Assembly: GCA_030148665.1 (NCBI GenBank)
Contig: JASBSZ010000003.1
Span: 1-39,513 of the forward strand
DNA: 39,513 bases
From: Alphaproteobacteria bacterium
GTDB taxonomy: Bacteria; Pseudomonadota; Alphaproteobacteria; Rhodobacterales; Rhodobacteraceae
Direction of reading: 5' to 3'
Part shown: positions 1 through 10,860 of the stretch, in pieces
Position numbering within the stretch: the stretch's first letter is position 1
Layout of the letters: each line of letters begins with the position of its first letter
Position numbers and translations under genes: made by a program
The notes under the pieces: model-generated
Told to the model about the DNA's origin: nothing
Seen by the model: only the letters and a program-made list of their open reading frames with translations
Database searches by the model: none

Positions 1-1
1 G

Positions 2-118
2 GCCATGCGCAGCCGTGGCAAGCCCGGCAAGGTCATCGCGGTCGCCATCGCCCGGAAAATCCTGATCATCGCCAACGCCCTGCTGCGCGACCAGACCCCT
101 TGGAAGGCACCAACCTGA
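2..118 (+). CDS. IS110-family transposase, C-terminal fragment (cut by window edge)
   Basis: An open frame enters from the left edge and ends with TGA at 116-118. Its 38 residues contain RGKPGKVIAVAIARKIL followed by ANALLRDQTPW, which resembles the extreme C-terminus of IS110/IS1111-type transposases (Transposase_20 region), where a basic helix ends in a short loop and a terminal Trp. These enzymes are DEDD/serine recombinases, and some are guided by a bridge RNA. The catalytic residues lie upstream, outside the window, so activity cannot be judged. No inverted repeat follows the stop, as expected for IS110. About 20 bp after the stop a hairpin repeat begins that has a second copy near position 30000. 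The family call rests on a short stretch. Confidence 0.7.
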   Translation, partial: AMRSRGKPGKVIAVAIARKILIIANALLRDQTPWKAPT

Positions 119-139
119 CAGGCCGAAAGAATACAGTTG

Positions 140-184
140 CCTGGGGGGCGGGGGCGGGCGCGAACCGAACCGCAAGCGGTTCGG
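140..184 (+). repeat. Structured intergenic repeat, copy 1 (hairpin with CAAG loop)
   Basis: The 40 nt at 140-179 match 30003-30042 at 38 positions. The 3' part folds as CCGAACCG (165-172), loop CAAG, CGGTTCGG (177-184), a perfect 8-bp stem. In the other copy the fourth stem pair is G-C instead of A-T, a compensatory change. This copy lacks the left arm that copy 2 has, and the missing part lies on the side of the IS110 end. Confidence 0.75.
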
Positions 185-246
185 CAAGGATGCCTGGCTT
201 TTCAATGACGGGGGAAATTTCGCCCTCTTGTTCCCAAAGGCGCCGC

Positions 247-585
247 CTAGAGCGTTTCGAACAGGTGGGTGCCGAAACTTGCCAGCGTGGCAAACAGCAC
301 CAGCATGACCACCGCCAGCACGATATCCAGCAAGACCGGGATTTCCTCGGTCTCGCGATCTTCCTCGATCAGCCTGCGCAGCATGAGAAAGCGCACCCCG
401 GCGCCCAGGATCATCAGCATGCCGAAGATCAGCAACAACGCGCTGGCAAGGCTGAGCGTGGTGGCACCGCTCGGCGCGCCCAGCTTGCCCAGAAGGATGC
501 CGATGCCGACAATGGCGACTGCCGTGCGAACCCATGCCAGAAAGGTGCGCTCATTGGCGGCGTAGTCGTTGAAATTTCGGATCAT
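247..585 (-). CDS. YidH/DUF202 family inner-membrane protein
   Basis: This 112-residue protein starts with the DUF202 signature MIRNFNDYAANERTFLAW, followed by a Val-Arg-Thr segment and three predicted membrane helices at about residues 20-40, 45-65 and 90-108. DUF202 proteins (YidH type) are small inner-membrane proteins of unknown function. The start is fixed by GGAG placed 7 nt before the ATG at 585; an open frame extends further upstream but has no ribosome site. It is divergent from the decarboxylase at 717. No functional link to neighbours is visible. Confidence 0.85.
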   Translation of the reverse strand: MIRNFNDYAANERTFLAWVRTAVAIVGIGILLGKLGAPSGATTLSLASALLLIFGMLMILGAGVRFLMLRRLIEEDRETEEIPVLLDIVLAVVMLVLFATLASFGTHLFETL

Positions 586-716
586 TTGCGTTCTCCGTCT
601 GTCAGGCTCAGAAAATCCGCAACGGCACTTGTAGTCAAGCGTTGACAGCAGGCGCCATCGACGCGACCAATTCCGCAATGGCCGCCTTGCATTCAGCTGA
701 CCAGAGGAGCCCGTTC

Positions 717-2117
717 TTGAAACTCTCGGATTTCACCAGATGGTCGAACCGCGCCACCGAATGGGGGCAGAAATATCTCGAAACCCTGCGCAGCCGCCCG
801 GTGCGCGCCCAGGTCAGCCCCGGTGACGTGATCGCGCAGCTGCCCGAGCGCGCCCCCGAACAGCCCGAGCCGATGGAGCGCATCTTTGATGATTTCACGG
901 CCATCGTCCCCGACGCCATGACCCATTGGCAGCATCCGCGATTCTTTGCCTATTTCCCGTCCAACGCGGCACCCGCCTCGATGGTGGCTGAACAGCTGGC
1001 CAATACCATTTCGGCCCAGTGCATGTTGTGGCAGACCTCGCCCGCCGCGACCGAGATCGAGACCCGGATGGTTGACTGGCTGCGCGACGCCCTCGGCCTG
1101 CCCGGCCATTTCAGCGGCGTGATCCAGGACAGCGCCACGTCAAGCACGCTGTCGGCCGTGCTGACCATGCGTGAACGCGCGCTCGGCTGGGAGGGGGTTA
1201 CGCAGGGCCTTTCATCCGCGCCGCGCCTGCGGATCTATGCCTCGAGCCAGACCCATTCCTCGATCGACAAGGCGGTGCGGCTGGCCGGGATCGGGCAGGA
1301 CAATCTGGTCAAGGTCGCCTGCGACGAAAACTACGCCATGCGCGCCGAGGCCCTGGCGCGCGCCATCGCCGACGACCGCGCGCAGGGCTATCTGCCGGCG
1401 GGCGTGGTGATCTGCGTCGGCGGCACCTCGATCGGGGCATGCGACGACGTGGCCGCCATTGTCGAGGTCGCCCGGTGCGAAAACCTCTATACCCATGTCG
1501 ATGCCGCCTGGGCGGGCTCGGCCATGATCTGCCCCGAATTCCGCCCGCTCTGGGCCGGGGTCGAGGGGGCCGATTCGATCGTCTTCAACCCGCATAAATG
1601 GCTGGGGGCGCAGTTCGACTGTTCGGTGCAGTTTCTGGCCGAGCCGGCGGCGCAGATCCGCACGCTGGGGCTGCGTCCCGATTATCTGCAGACCCTCGGG
1701 CAGGACGAGATCACCAATTACAACGAATGGGTCATCCCGCTGGGCCGGCGTTTTCGGGCGCTGAAGCTGTGGTTCCTGATGCGGGCCTATGGGCTGCAGG
1801 GCCTGCGCGAACGCATCCGCAACCATGTCGCCTGGGTGGCCGAGCTTGAACGCGAAATCGCCGCCCTGCCCCATTTCCGTATCACCAGCGCGCGGCGTCT
1901 GGCGCTGTTCACATTTCAATACGCCCCGCCCGGACGCGATGCCAGCGCCGCGACCGAGGACTTGCTGAAACGCATCAATGATGACGGGCGCATCTATCTG
2001 ACCCAGACCACCCATGAGGGGCAGTTCGTCATCCGCATGACCGCCGGGTCGTTCGAGACCACGCGCGAGGATGTGTTGAGCGTGCTGGACGTGCTGCGCG
2101 AGCTGACTGCAAAGTGA
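717..2117 (+). CDS. PLP-dependent decarboxylase (aromatic-L-amino-acid decarboxylase family)
   Basis: This 466-residue group II PLP-dependent decarboxylase (PF00282) belongs to the family that removes CO2 from aromatic or related amino acids. The motif HVDAAWAG supplies the Asp that contacts the pyridine nitrogen, and NPHKW supplies the Schiff-base Lys294. The N-terminus (LSDFTRWSNRATEWGQKYL through RPVRAQVSPGD) matches the swapped N-terminal segment of aromatic decarboxylases. I chose TTG at 717 because AGAGGAG lies 7 nt upstream. In-frame ATG 678 and TTG 642 would add 13 or 25 residues but lack a ribosome site. The substrate cannot be read from sequence. It converges on hisI. Confidence 0.85.
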   Translation: MKLSDFTRWSNRATEWGQKYLETLRSRPVRAQVSPGDVIAQLPERAPEQPEPMERIFDDFTAIVPDAMTHWQHPRFFAYFPSNAAPASMVAEQLANTISAQCMLWQTSPAATEIETRMVDWLRDALGLPGHFSGVIQDSATSSTLSAVLTMRERALGWEGVTQGLSSAPRLRIYASSQTHSSIDKAVRLAGIGQDNLVKVACDENYAMRAEALARAIADDRAQGYLPAGVVICVGGTSIGACDDVAAIVEVARCENLYTHVDAAWAGSAMICPEFRPLWAGVEGADSIVFNPHKWLGAQFDCSVQFLAEPAAQIRTLGLRPDYLQTLGQDEITNYNEWVIPLGRRFRALKLWFLMRAYGLQGLRERIRNHVAWVAELEREIAALPHFRITSARRLALFTFQYAPPGRDASAATEDLLKRINDDGRIYLTQTTHEGQFVIRMTAGSFETTREDVLSVLDVLRELTAK

Positions 2118-2157
2118 CGGTGGCGGCCTGACCCGAGGGCCGGGGCGCCCCCCTCCC

Positions 2158-2532
2158 TCAACCCTCGTCACCCATGGGGTGCAGGATCTCGACCTCGCGC
2201 CCCTCGCGCAGTGCGGTATAGAAACAGGAACGCCGGTTCGTGTGGCAGGCGGGGCCGGTCTGTTCGACCAGCAGCAACAGGCAATCGCGGTCGCAATCGA
2301 CCCGCATCTCGACAAGGCTTTGCGTATGCCCGCTGGTCAGGCCCTTTTCCCACAGCTCCTGGCGCGAGCGCGACCAGTAGGTCACATGCCCGGTTTCGAG
2401 CGTACGAACGATCGCGTCCCGGTTCATCCATGCCAGCATCAGGACCTCGCCGGTGGCGGCATCCTGGGCAATGGCCGGGATCAGGCCGCCGGCGTCGAAT
2501 TTCAATGTTGCGGGGTCGAATTCCGGCTCCAT
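2158..2532 (-). CDS. hisI: Phosphoribosyl-AMP cyclohydrolase
   Basis: The 124-residue product is a stand-alone HisI, the third enzyme of histidine biosynthesis, which opens the purine ring of phosphoribosyl-AMP. It carries family motifs MLAWMNRDA (residues about 33-41), [14 protein letters not shown] and the metal-binding Cys cluster DCDRDC and ACHT. There is no HisE domain, so this is the monofunctional form usual in alphaproteobacteria. It is transcribed divergently from the Fe-S scaffold gene with 78 bp between the starts. No other his genes lie in the window. Confidence 0.95.
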   Translation of the reverse strand: MEPEFDPATLKFDAGGLIPAIAQDAATGEVLMLAWMNRDAIVRTLETGHVTYWSRSRQELWEKGLTSGHTQSLVEMRVDCDRDCLLLLVEQTGPACHTNRRSCFYTALREGREVEILHPMGDEG

Positions 2533-2610
2533 CTTTTGCGGTCCTTTTCAATTCCGGGTATTTGTCCTATCTGTAAAGGCGGTGAGCGCAGGTTGAAAGG
2601 CCCAAGGCAG

Positions 2611-3063
2611 ATGAGTGGTGAACAGGATCTGATCAAACTTTATTCCGGCCAAATTCTGGCGCTGGCGGCCAATATCCCCCACACCACCCGGCTGTCCGAT
2701 CCCGACGCCAGCGTGCGCAAACGCTCGCCATTATGCGGCTCGACGGTTGCCGTCGATCTGTGCATCGAAAACGGGCGGATCAGCGATTTCGGGCAAGAGG
2801 TCAAGGCCTGCGCACTGGGTCAGGCGGCGGCATCGGTGGTCGGGGCCAATGCGGTGGGCTGCACCCGTGCCCAGATCGAGCGCGCCCGCGACCAGCTGCG
2901 CGCCATGCTGAAAGAGGGCGGCCCGGCGCCCGATGCCCCGTTTGACGAGCTGGGGGTGTTGATGCCCGCGCGCGACTACAAGAATCGCCACGCGTCGATC
3001 ATGCTGGCGCTGGAGGCCACGGCCGAGGCCTTTGCCCAGGCCGAGGAAACCGCCTGCGCCTGA
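2611..3063 (+). CDS. Iron-sulfur cluster assembly scaffold protein (NifU N-terminal/IscU-like)
   Basis: A 150-residue protein of the IscU/NifU-N family. Three conserved cysteine positions are visible: SPLCGS, VKACALGQAA and VGCTRAQ; these hold nascent Fe-S clusters. It resembles the stand-alone 'iron-sulfur cluster assembly scaffold' paralogue common in Rhodobacterales rather than the isc-operon IscU, and no iscS, hscA or suf genes adjoin it. The ATG at 2611 is preceded by AAGG (2604-2607). A longer open frame reaches back to 2179 but overlaps hisI antisense and is not credible. Exact role in cluster delivery is unknown. Confidence 0.85.
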   Translation: MSGEQDLIKLYSGQILALAANIPHTTRLSDPDASVRKRSPLCGSTVAVDLCIENGRISDFGQEVKACALGQAAASVVGANAVGCTRAQIERARDQLRAMLKEGGPAPDAPFDELGVLMPARDYKNRHASIMLALEATAEAFAQAEETACA

Positions 3064-3128
3064 GAGCTGCCGCATGCACGACTCGGCCGCTGCAGGGATG
3101 CCTGGGGGGCGCCATGCGCAATTTGTGA

Positions 3129-3254
3129 TCACGGCATGCCCGGCAGGCTGAGCCCGACCAGGATCAACGTGACAATCGCGGCCAGGCCGATTGCATCTTC
3201 CAGCAACTGGGCCCTGGGGGTGCGGTTCAGAATGGCGTGGATCTGGCGAAACAT
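3129..3254 (-). CDS. 41-residue single-pass membrane protein, unknown function
   Basis: The frame encodes MFRQIHAILNRTPRAQLLED, a hydrophobic helix of about 18 residues (IGLAAIVTLILVGLSLP), then GMP and stop. GAGGGG lies 7 nt before the ATG. The upstream 150 bp are unusually AT-rich for this genome (runs such as TTCTTAAAAAG and TTAATTTTTG), which suits a promoter. The layout, a short basic/amphipathic head followed by one membrane helix, matches small conserved proteins I recall from Rhodobacterales, but I know no function. It lies downstream of recG on the same strand, 153 bp after its stop, so it probably has its own promoter. Confidence 0.65.
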   Translation of the reverse strand: MFRQIHAILNRTPRAQLLEDAIGLAAIVTLILVGLSLPGMP

Positions 3255-3407
3255 GGGAACCCCTCGATCAGCAACATGGTTGTTTCCCTTTTGTTCGCAA
3301 AAATTAACGAAATTGGCAAGAACTTTTTAAGAACTTACGATGAACACAAAGGCATCATGCCGACCTGTAAATCGGAACGGGCTGATCCTGCATGCACAAT
3401 GCGCCTG

Positions 3408-5498
3408 TCAACCGACTGATAACAAACGAATACCCTGATCCTGCTCCATCAGCCACAGCAGAACACGTGCCGCCTGGCCACGCGCGCCTGACAGTTCTGC
3501 ATCTGTTCGCAACAATATCCGCGCGTCATCCTGCGCCACCTTCATCAGATCAGCCTGCGTTTCCAGATCGGCGATTCGGAAGCGCGGCAGGCCGGATTGT
3601 GCCACGCCCAGCACGTCGCCCGCGCCGCGCAGACGCAAATCTTCCTCGGCCAGGACAAAGCCGTCATCGGTTTCGCGCATGACCTCCAGCCGGCGCCGCG
3701 CGGTTTCCGACAGCGGCGGGCGATAGATCAGCAGACACGACGATTGCGCCGCCCCCCGCCCCACACGCCCGCGCAGCTGGTGCAGCTGGGCAAGGCCGAA
3801 ACGCTCGGCCTGTTCGATCACCATGATCGAGGCATCTGGAACATCGACCCCGACCTCGATTACCGTGGTTGCTACCAGAACGCGGGTTTGCCCGGCAACA
3901 AAGCGCGCCATCGCGGCATCCTTTTCGGCCAGAGGCATCTGCCCGTGAACCAGCCCCACCGCAGATTCGCCAAGGGCCGTGCGCAGGCTGCGGAACCGTT
4001 CCTCGGCGGCGGTCCATTCAACGGTTTCGCTTTCCTCGACCAGCGGGCAGACCCAATAGGCCTGTCGCCCCTCGTCAATGGCGCGTTTCAGGTGGTCGAT
4101 CACCTCGCCAACGCGCGACTCGGGCAGCACCACCGTTTTCACGGGCTTGCGGCCGGGGGGCTTTTCGTCCAGCACCGACACATCCATGTCACCATATTGC
4201 GCCAGCGCCAGCGAGCGCGGGATCGGCGTTGCCGTCATCACCAGCATGTCGACCGCCCTGCCCTTGTCGCCCAGCTCCATACGCTGGCGCACGCCAAAGC
4301 GGTGCTGTTCGTCGATCACGGCAAGGCGCAGATCGGCAAATTTCACATCCTTCTGAAACACCGCATGCGTGCCCAGCAAAATGCCGATCTCGCCCGCTGC
4401 CAGCGCCGCCAGCTTGGCCGCGCGCCCCTCGCCCTTGTCGCGCCCGGTCAGGATTTCGGCGCGCACGCCCGCGGCCTGTAACAGCGGGCGGATGCTTTCC
4501 ATATGCTGGCGCGCCAGAATTTCGGTCGGCGCCATCATCACCGCCTGCCCGCCGGATTCGACCGCAACCAGCATCGCCAGCAGCGCAACCACCGTCTTGC
4601 CGGCACCGACATCGCCCTGAAGAAGGCGGTTCATGCGCAGGGCCGAGGCCATGTCGGCCGCGATTTCCGCAACCGCGCGACGTTGTGCGCCGGTCAGATC
4701 ATATGGCAGCGCCTTGCGCACAAGCGCCTGAAGCCGCCCGTCGCCCTTGCTGACCACCCCCTTCTTGCGCCTGATCCGCGCACGCGCCAGCGCCAGCGTC
4801 AGCTGATGGGCAAACAGCTCGTCATAGGCCAGACGTTCGCGCGCCGGGGCCTGCAGCGAAAGGTCCTGCGTCTTTTGCGGGTGATGGGCGGCCTCCAGCG
4901 CCGCGCGCCAACTGGGCCAGCCCCGTTTTTCCACAAGCGACGCGTCGATCCATTCGTCCAGATCCGGCGCGCGTGCCAGCGCCGATTGCGCTGCCCGCGC
5001 AATGGCGCGCTGGCCAAGGCCGGCGGTCAGGGGATAGACCGGCTCGAATGGCGGGATCTCGCCCGCCTGTTCGGGGGGCAAGATATGGTCGGGGTGGACG
5101 ATCTGCGCAACCCCGTCGAACAGTTCCAGCTTGCCCGAAACCACGCGGCGCGCGCCCTCGGGCAGGGTGCGGCGCAGCCAGTCGCCGCGGGCGTGAAAGA
5201 ACACCAGTTGAAACGCGGTTTGCGAATCGCGCACCTGTACCCGATACGGCCCGCCCCGCCGGGTGCTGGGCTGGTGGCGCAAAACCTCGACCTCGACGGT
5301 CACGGTGCAAGGCGGCGTGACCTGGTTGATCGAGGCGCGGATATTGCGGTCGATCACCCCGTGGGGCAGCGTGAACAGCAGGTCGCGCGGCCGCTTGACG
5401 CCCATCTGTTCCAGCAGACGCGCGGTTTTCGGGCCGACGCCCTCCAGCCCGGTGATCTCGCCGAACAGGGGAAACAGGATTTCGGGGCGCGTGCTCAT
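3408..5498 (-). CDS. recG: ATP-dependent DNA helicase RecG
   Basis: The 696-residue product is RecG, a monomeric helicase that regresses stalled forks and branch-migrates Holliday junctions. In order: an N-terminal wedge/OB domain (about 60-150); helicase domain 1 with Walker A GDVGAGKT (295-302) and DEQH box (394-397); helicase domain 2 with TTVIEVGVDVP and QLRGRVGRG; and the C-terminal RecG region (RLRGAGDVLG). Length is typical. The start lies 10 bp beyond the ligA stop, so ligA-recG are almost surely co-transcribed. Confidence 0.97.
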   Translation of the reverse strand: MSTRPEILFPLFGEITGLEGVGPKTARLLEQMGVKRPRDLLFTLPHGVIDRNIRASINQVTPPCTVTVEVEVLRHQPSTRRGGPYRVQVRDSQTAFQLVFFHARGDWLRRTLPEGARRVVSGKLELFDGVAQIVHPDHILPPEQAGEIPPFEPVYPLTAGLGQRAIARAAQSALARAPDLDEWIDASLVEKRGWPSWRAALEAAHHPQKTQDLSLQAPARERLAYDELFAHQLTLALARARIRRKKGVVSKGDGRLQALVRKALPYDLTGAQRRAVAEIAADMASALRMNRLLQGDVGAGKTVVALLAMLVAVESGGQAVMMAPTEILARQHMESIRPLLQAAGVRAEILTGRDKGEGRAAKLAALAAGEIGILLGTHAVFQKDVKFADLRLAVIDEQHRFGVRQRMELGDKGRAVDMLVMTATPIPRSLALAQYGDMDVSVLDEKPPGRKPVKTVVLPESRVGEVIDHLKRAIDEGRQAYWVCPLVEESETVEWTAAEERFRSLRTALGESAVGLVHGQMPLAEKDAAMARFVAGQTRVLVATTVIEVGVDVPDASIMVIEQAERFGLAQLHQLRGRVGRGAAQSSCLLIYRPPLSETARRRLEVMRETDDGFVLAEEDLRLRGAGDVLGVAQSGLPRFRIADLETQADLMKVAQDDARILLRTDAELSGARGQAARVLLWLMEQDQGIRLLSVG

Positions 5499-5508
5499 GC
5501 CCGCATTG

Positions 5509-8495
<2,987 letters not shown>

Positions 8496-8547
8496 GGCGT
8501 TTCTCCAATGGGTTTGGTCCGATTAAGGTTACCTTGGGACAGAATCG

Positions 8548-8562
8548 TTAACCACCGGTTAC
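8548..8562 (-). promoter_or_regulatory. Candidate CtrA box upstream of ctrA
   Basis: TTAA (8548-8551), seven bases, TTAC (8559-8562) matches the CtrA consensus TTAA-N7-TTAA at seven of eight positions. It lies 52-67 bp upstream of the ctrA start and just after the sciP stop, so autoregulation is plausible. A further TTAA occurs at 8523-8526. Confidence 0.55.
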
Positions 8563-8566
8563 TCGT

Positions 8567-8869
8567 TCATGACTTGTCGCGAGACTCTACCTTTGGTTGT
8601 CTATACAACTGAAGATGCGTTGTCTGCAACCCCTTTGCGCCATGTTTGCGCGCGTGCCGGCGCCAGGAATCCAGCTCTTCCTTGCTGAGCGCCCAGATCT
8701 CGCAGGCCTCCTCGGCCGAGATCAGCCCCCCTTCGACGGCTTCGACCACCCGCAGCTTGCGCCGGGCGACCCAGCGCTTGGTATCGCGCGGCGGCAAATC
8801 GCCCCGGTCGAGGCGCCGCCCGTCGGGCAAGGTCACGAACAGGGGGCCCTTTCCCCGTTTGATATGCAT
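8567..8869 (-). CDS. sciP: SciP (DUF1153), CtrA-inhibitory protein
   Basis: This 100-residue DUF1153 protein has a Trp-rich trihelical DNA-binding-like core (TKRWVARRKLRVVEAV, then ISAEEACEIWALSKEELDSW). In Caulobacter SciP binds CtrA and blocks transcription of CtrA-dependent promoters in new-born swarmer cells. AAAGGAG stands 7 nt before the ATG at 8869; an 8-codon upstream extension is unsupported. The gene is immediately upstream of ctrA, an arrangement I know from Rhodobacterales, placing regulator and antagonist together. It is divergent from mnmA. Confidence 0.92.
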   Translation of the reverse strand: MHIKRGKGPLFVTLPDGRRLDRGDLPPRDTKRWVARRKLRVVEAVEGGLISAEEACEIWALSKEELDSWRRHARKHGAKGLQTTHLQLYRQPKVESRDKS

Positions 8870-8932
8870 CGCTCCACTCCTTTCGGGCGGCAAGCCTGCC
8901 TTGCGCAGATTAACAACCCCATAAGCCGCCCC

Positions 8933-8960
8933 TTGTGAGTTCGGCGAATTTTCCTATATT
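8933..8960 (+). promoter_or_regulatory. Putative sigma70 promoter of mnmA
   Basis: TTGTGA (8933-8938), 16-bp spacer, TATATT (8955-8960). The transcript would start near 8967, which rules out a GTG start at 8935 and supports ATG 8989. Confidence 0.55.
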
Positions 8961-8988
8961 GCGAGCGAACTTTCCGAGGATCCCCGAC

Positions 8989-10134
8989 ATGCCGGCCCAA
9001 GCCGCCCCGATACCTCCCGTCAATTCGATGGGCTTTGCCAAGCCGCCCGCCCAGACGCGGGTGGTCGTAGCCATGTCGGGCGGCGTTGACAGCTCGGTCG
9101 TGGCGGCCGAACTGGCCAGCCAGGGCTATGATGTGGTCGGCGTCACGCTGCAGCTGTATGACCACGGCGCCGCGCTGGCGAAAAAGGGGGCCTGCTGCGC
9201 CGGGCGCGACATCCACGACGCCCGCCGCGTGGCCGAGCGCATGGGCTTTCCCCATTATGTGCTGGATTACGAAAACCGTTTCCGCGACAGCGTGATCGAC
9301 GAATTTGCCGACAGCTATCTGGCTGGCGCAACCCCTGTCCCCTGCATCCGTTGCAATGAACGGGTCAAGTTCCGCGACCTGCTGGAAACCGCCCGCGATC
9401 TGGGGGCCGACTGCATGGCCACGGGGCACTACATCCAGCGTTTCCAAGGCCCCCACGGGGCCGAACTGCACCGCGCCGCCGACCCGGCCCGGGATCAGAG
9501 CTATTTCCTGTTCTCGACCACCCGCGAACAGCTTGAATATCTGCGCTTTCCGCTGGGGCACCTGAAATCCAAGGAAGAAACCCGCGAACTGGCGCGCAAG
9601 CACGGCCTGCCGGTTGCCGACAAGCCCGACAGCCAGGATATCTGTTTCGTGCCGCAGGGAAATTATGCCGCCGTGATCGAAAAACTGCGCCCCGGCGCGG
9701 CCGAGCCGGGCGACATCCGGCATATCGACGGGCGCGTCCTTGGCCAGCATCGCGGCGTGATCCACTATACCATCGGCCAGCGTCGCGGCCTGGGTATTGG
9801 CGGGGGCGATCCGCTATATGTGGTGCGGCTCGACCCCGACAGCCGCGAGGTCATCGTCGGCCCGCGCGCGGCCCTTGCCAAGACCATCATCCCCGTGCGC
9901 GAGGTCAACTGGCTGGGCGACCGCCCCTTCGACGAGGTTGCCGAACGTCAGGTCGAGGTGCGCGTGCGTTCGACCCGCCCGCCCAAACCGGCGCTGCTGC
10001 GTCCGCTGGGCAATGACCAGGCCGAGGTCGAGCTGCTGACCCCGGAAGAGGGCGTCGCCCCCGGCCAGGCCTGTGTGTTCTACGCGCCCGACAGCAGCCG
10101 CGTTCTGGGCGGCGGCTGGATCTGGCGGGGGTGA
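8989..10134 (+). CDS. mnmA: tRNA-specific 2-thiouridylase MnmA
   Basis: The 381-residue enzyme thiolates U34 of tRNA-Lys, -Glu and -Gln. It has the PP-loop SGGVDSS starting at residue 30, the catalytic Cys122 in [10 protein letters not shown] and the second catalytic Cys219 in [10 protein letters not shown], followed by the central and beta-barrel C-terminal domains ([24 protein letters not shown]). GAGGA precedes ATG 8989. The first 20 or so residues ([10 protein letters not shown]...) are an extra N-terminal tail relative to E. coli. It converges with the 10141-10779 gene, with only 6 bp between the stops. Confidence 0.95.
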   Translation: MPAQAAPIPPVNSMGFAKPPAQTRVVVAMSGGVDSSVVAAELASQGYDVVGVTLQLYDHGAALAKKGACCAGRDIHDARRVAERMGFPHYVLDYENRFRDSVIDEFADSYLAGATPVPCIRCNERVKFRDLLETARDLGADCMATGHYIQRFQGPHGAELHRAADPARDQSYFLFSTTREQLEYLRFPLGHLKSKEETRELARKHGLPVADKPDSQDICFVPQGNYAAVIEKLRPGAAEPGDIRHIDGRVLGQHRGVIHYTIGQRRGLGIGGGDPLYVVRLDPDSREVIVGPRAALAKTIIPVREVNWLGDRPFDEVAERQVEVRVRSTRPPKPALLRPLGNDQAEVELLTPEEGVAPGQACVFYAPDSSRVLGGGWIWRG

Positions 10135-10140
10135 AGTTCA

Positions 10141-10779
10141 TCAGTTTTCGCTGACGACCGCGCAGTCATTTGCGCCCGCCTTGGCCGCCTTTGCGGCGCA
10201 ATCGGCAATGGCGGCCGCGCGGGCGTCCCCGATCGTCGCCGCCTTGACCGCCATGCCCCAGTTGCCCGAGGCAACCGAAACCGCAAAGGCCTTGTTCCTG
10301 CGGGCGCGGCGATACTTGCCCTTGAACACCTCGGTCGCCTTGGCGCTGAGGCTGAAGCTGCGCCCCGGCGCATAGCCCTTGGGCAGGAAATCGGCAATCA
10401 CCACGCAGGGCTCGGACGTCTTGGCCCGCTTGCTGTCGCAACCCGCAATCGCGGCCCGCGCGGCGCTGTCCGGATCATGAAAGTTCACCGCCTGCATGGC
10501 CGATTTGCCCATCAACCCCTCGCTGGGCGAGATGGCTATGGCGGCGTAATAGCTCTGCACCTGCGGGGCCTTTTCCAGCGTCGCCCGCACCTGGGACGGG
10601 ATCAGATCCGGGCGCAGAAAGCGGATGATGGTCGCGTTACGGCCCGTCTTGTACAGCTCGCGCGCAGCCGTGCGCGCATTGGGCAGCTGCTGGGCGGCCA
10701 GCTGCGCCGCCCCCAAGGTTGCCCCCAGGGCCAGTACGGCGCCGGCTATGGCCAGCCGCGCCATGTCATGCGGTTTCAT
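10141..10779 (-). CDS. Secreted protein with two DUF4189-like repeats, unknown function
   Basis: This 212-residue protein has a Sec signal peptide (MKPHDMARLAIAGAVLALGA, cleavage probably near AAQLAAQ, residues 22-28). Two halves share the pattern AxAxS....G..G....A...A...C....C.VV: YYAAIAISPSEGLMGKS ending EPCVVIADF, and KAFAVSVASGNWGMAVK ending NDCAVVSEN. This resembles DUF4189-type repeats with a paired Cys bridge, a resemblance judged by eye. GGAGGAAA precedes the ATG. It is probably periplasmic. Similar proteins are sometimes labelled '5-aminolevulinate synthase' in databases, but nothing here resembles that PLP enzyme. Confidence 0.6.
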   Translation of the reverse strand: MKPHDMARLAIAGAVLALGATLGAAQLAAQQLPNARTAARELYKTGRNATIIRFLRPDLIPSQVRATLEKAPQVQSYYAAIAISPSEGLMGKSAMQAVNFHDPDSAARAAIAGCDSKRAKTSEPCVVIADFLPKGYAPGRSFSLSAKATEVFKGKYRRARRNKAFAVSVASGNWGMAVKAATIGDARAAAIADCAAKAAKAGANDCAVVSEN

Positions 10780-10860
10780 TTCCGGTTTCCTCCTCGCTCT
10801 GTGCCGGGCGGCGTCATGATAGCGCGCCTCGGCCGCTTGGCCAGAGGAGAGGCGCACGGA

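Noticed and set aside
1212-2315. A 367-codon minus-strand frame crossing the decarboxylase and hisI
   Set aside because: It overlaps two confident genes in other frames and has antisense-like composition.
8935-8988. GTG start giving mnmA 18 extra residues
   Set aside because: The GTG lies within the -35 box of the promoter that fits mnmA, and ATG 8989 has GAGGA upstream.
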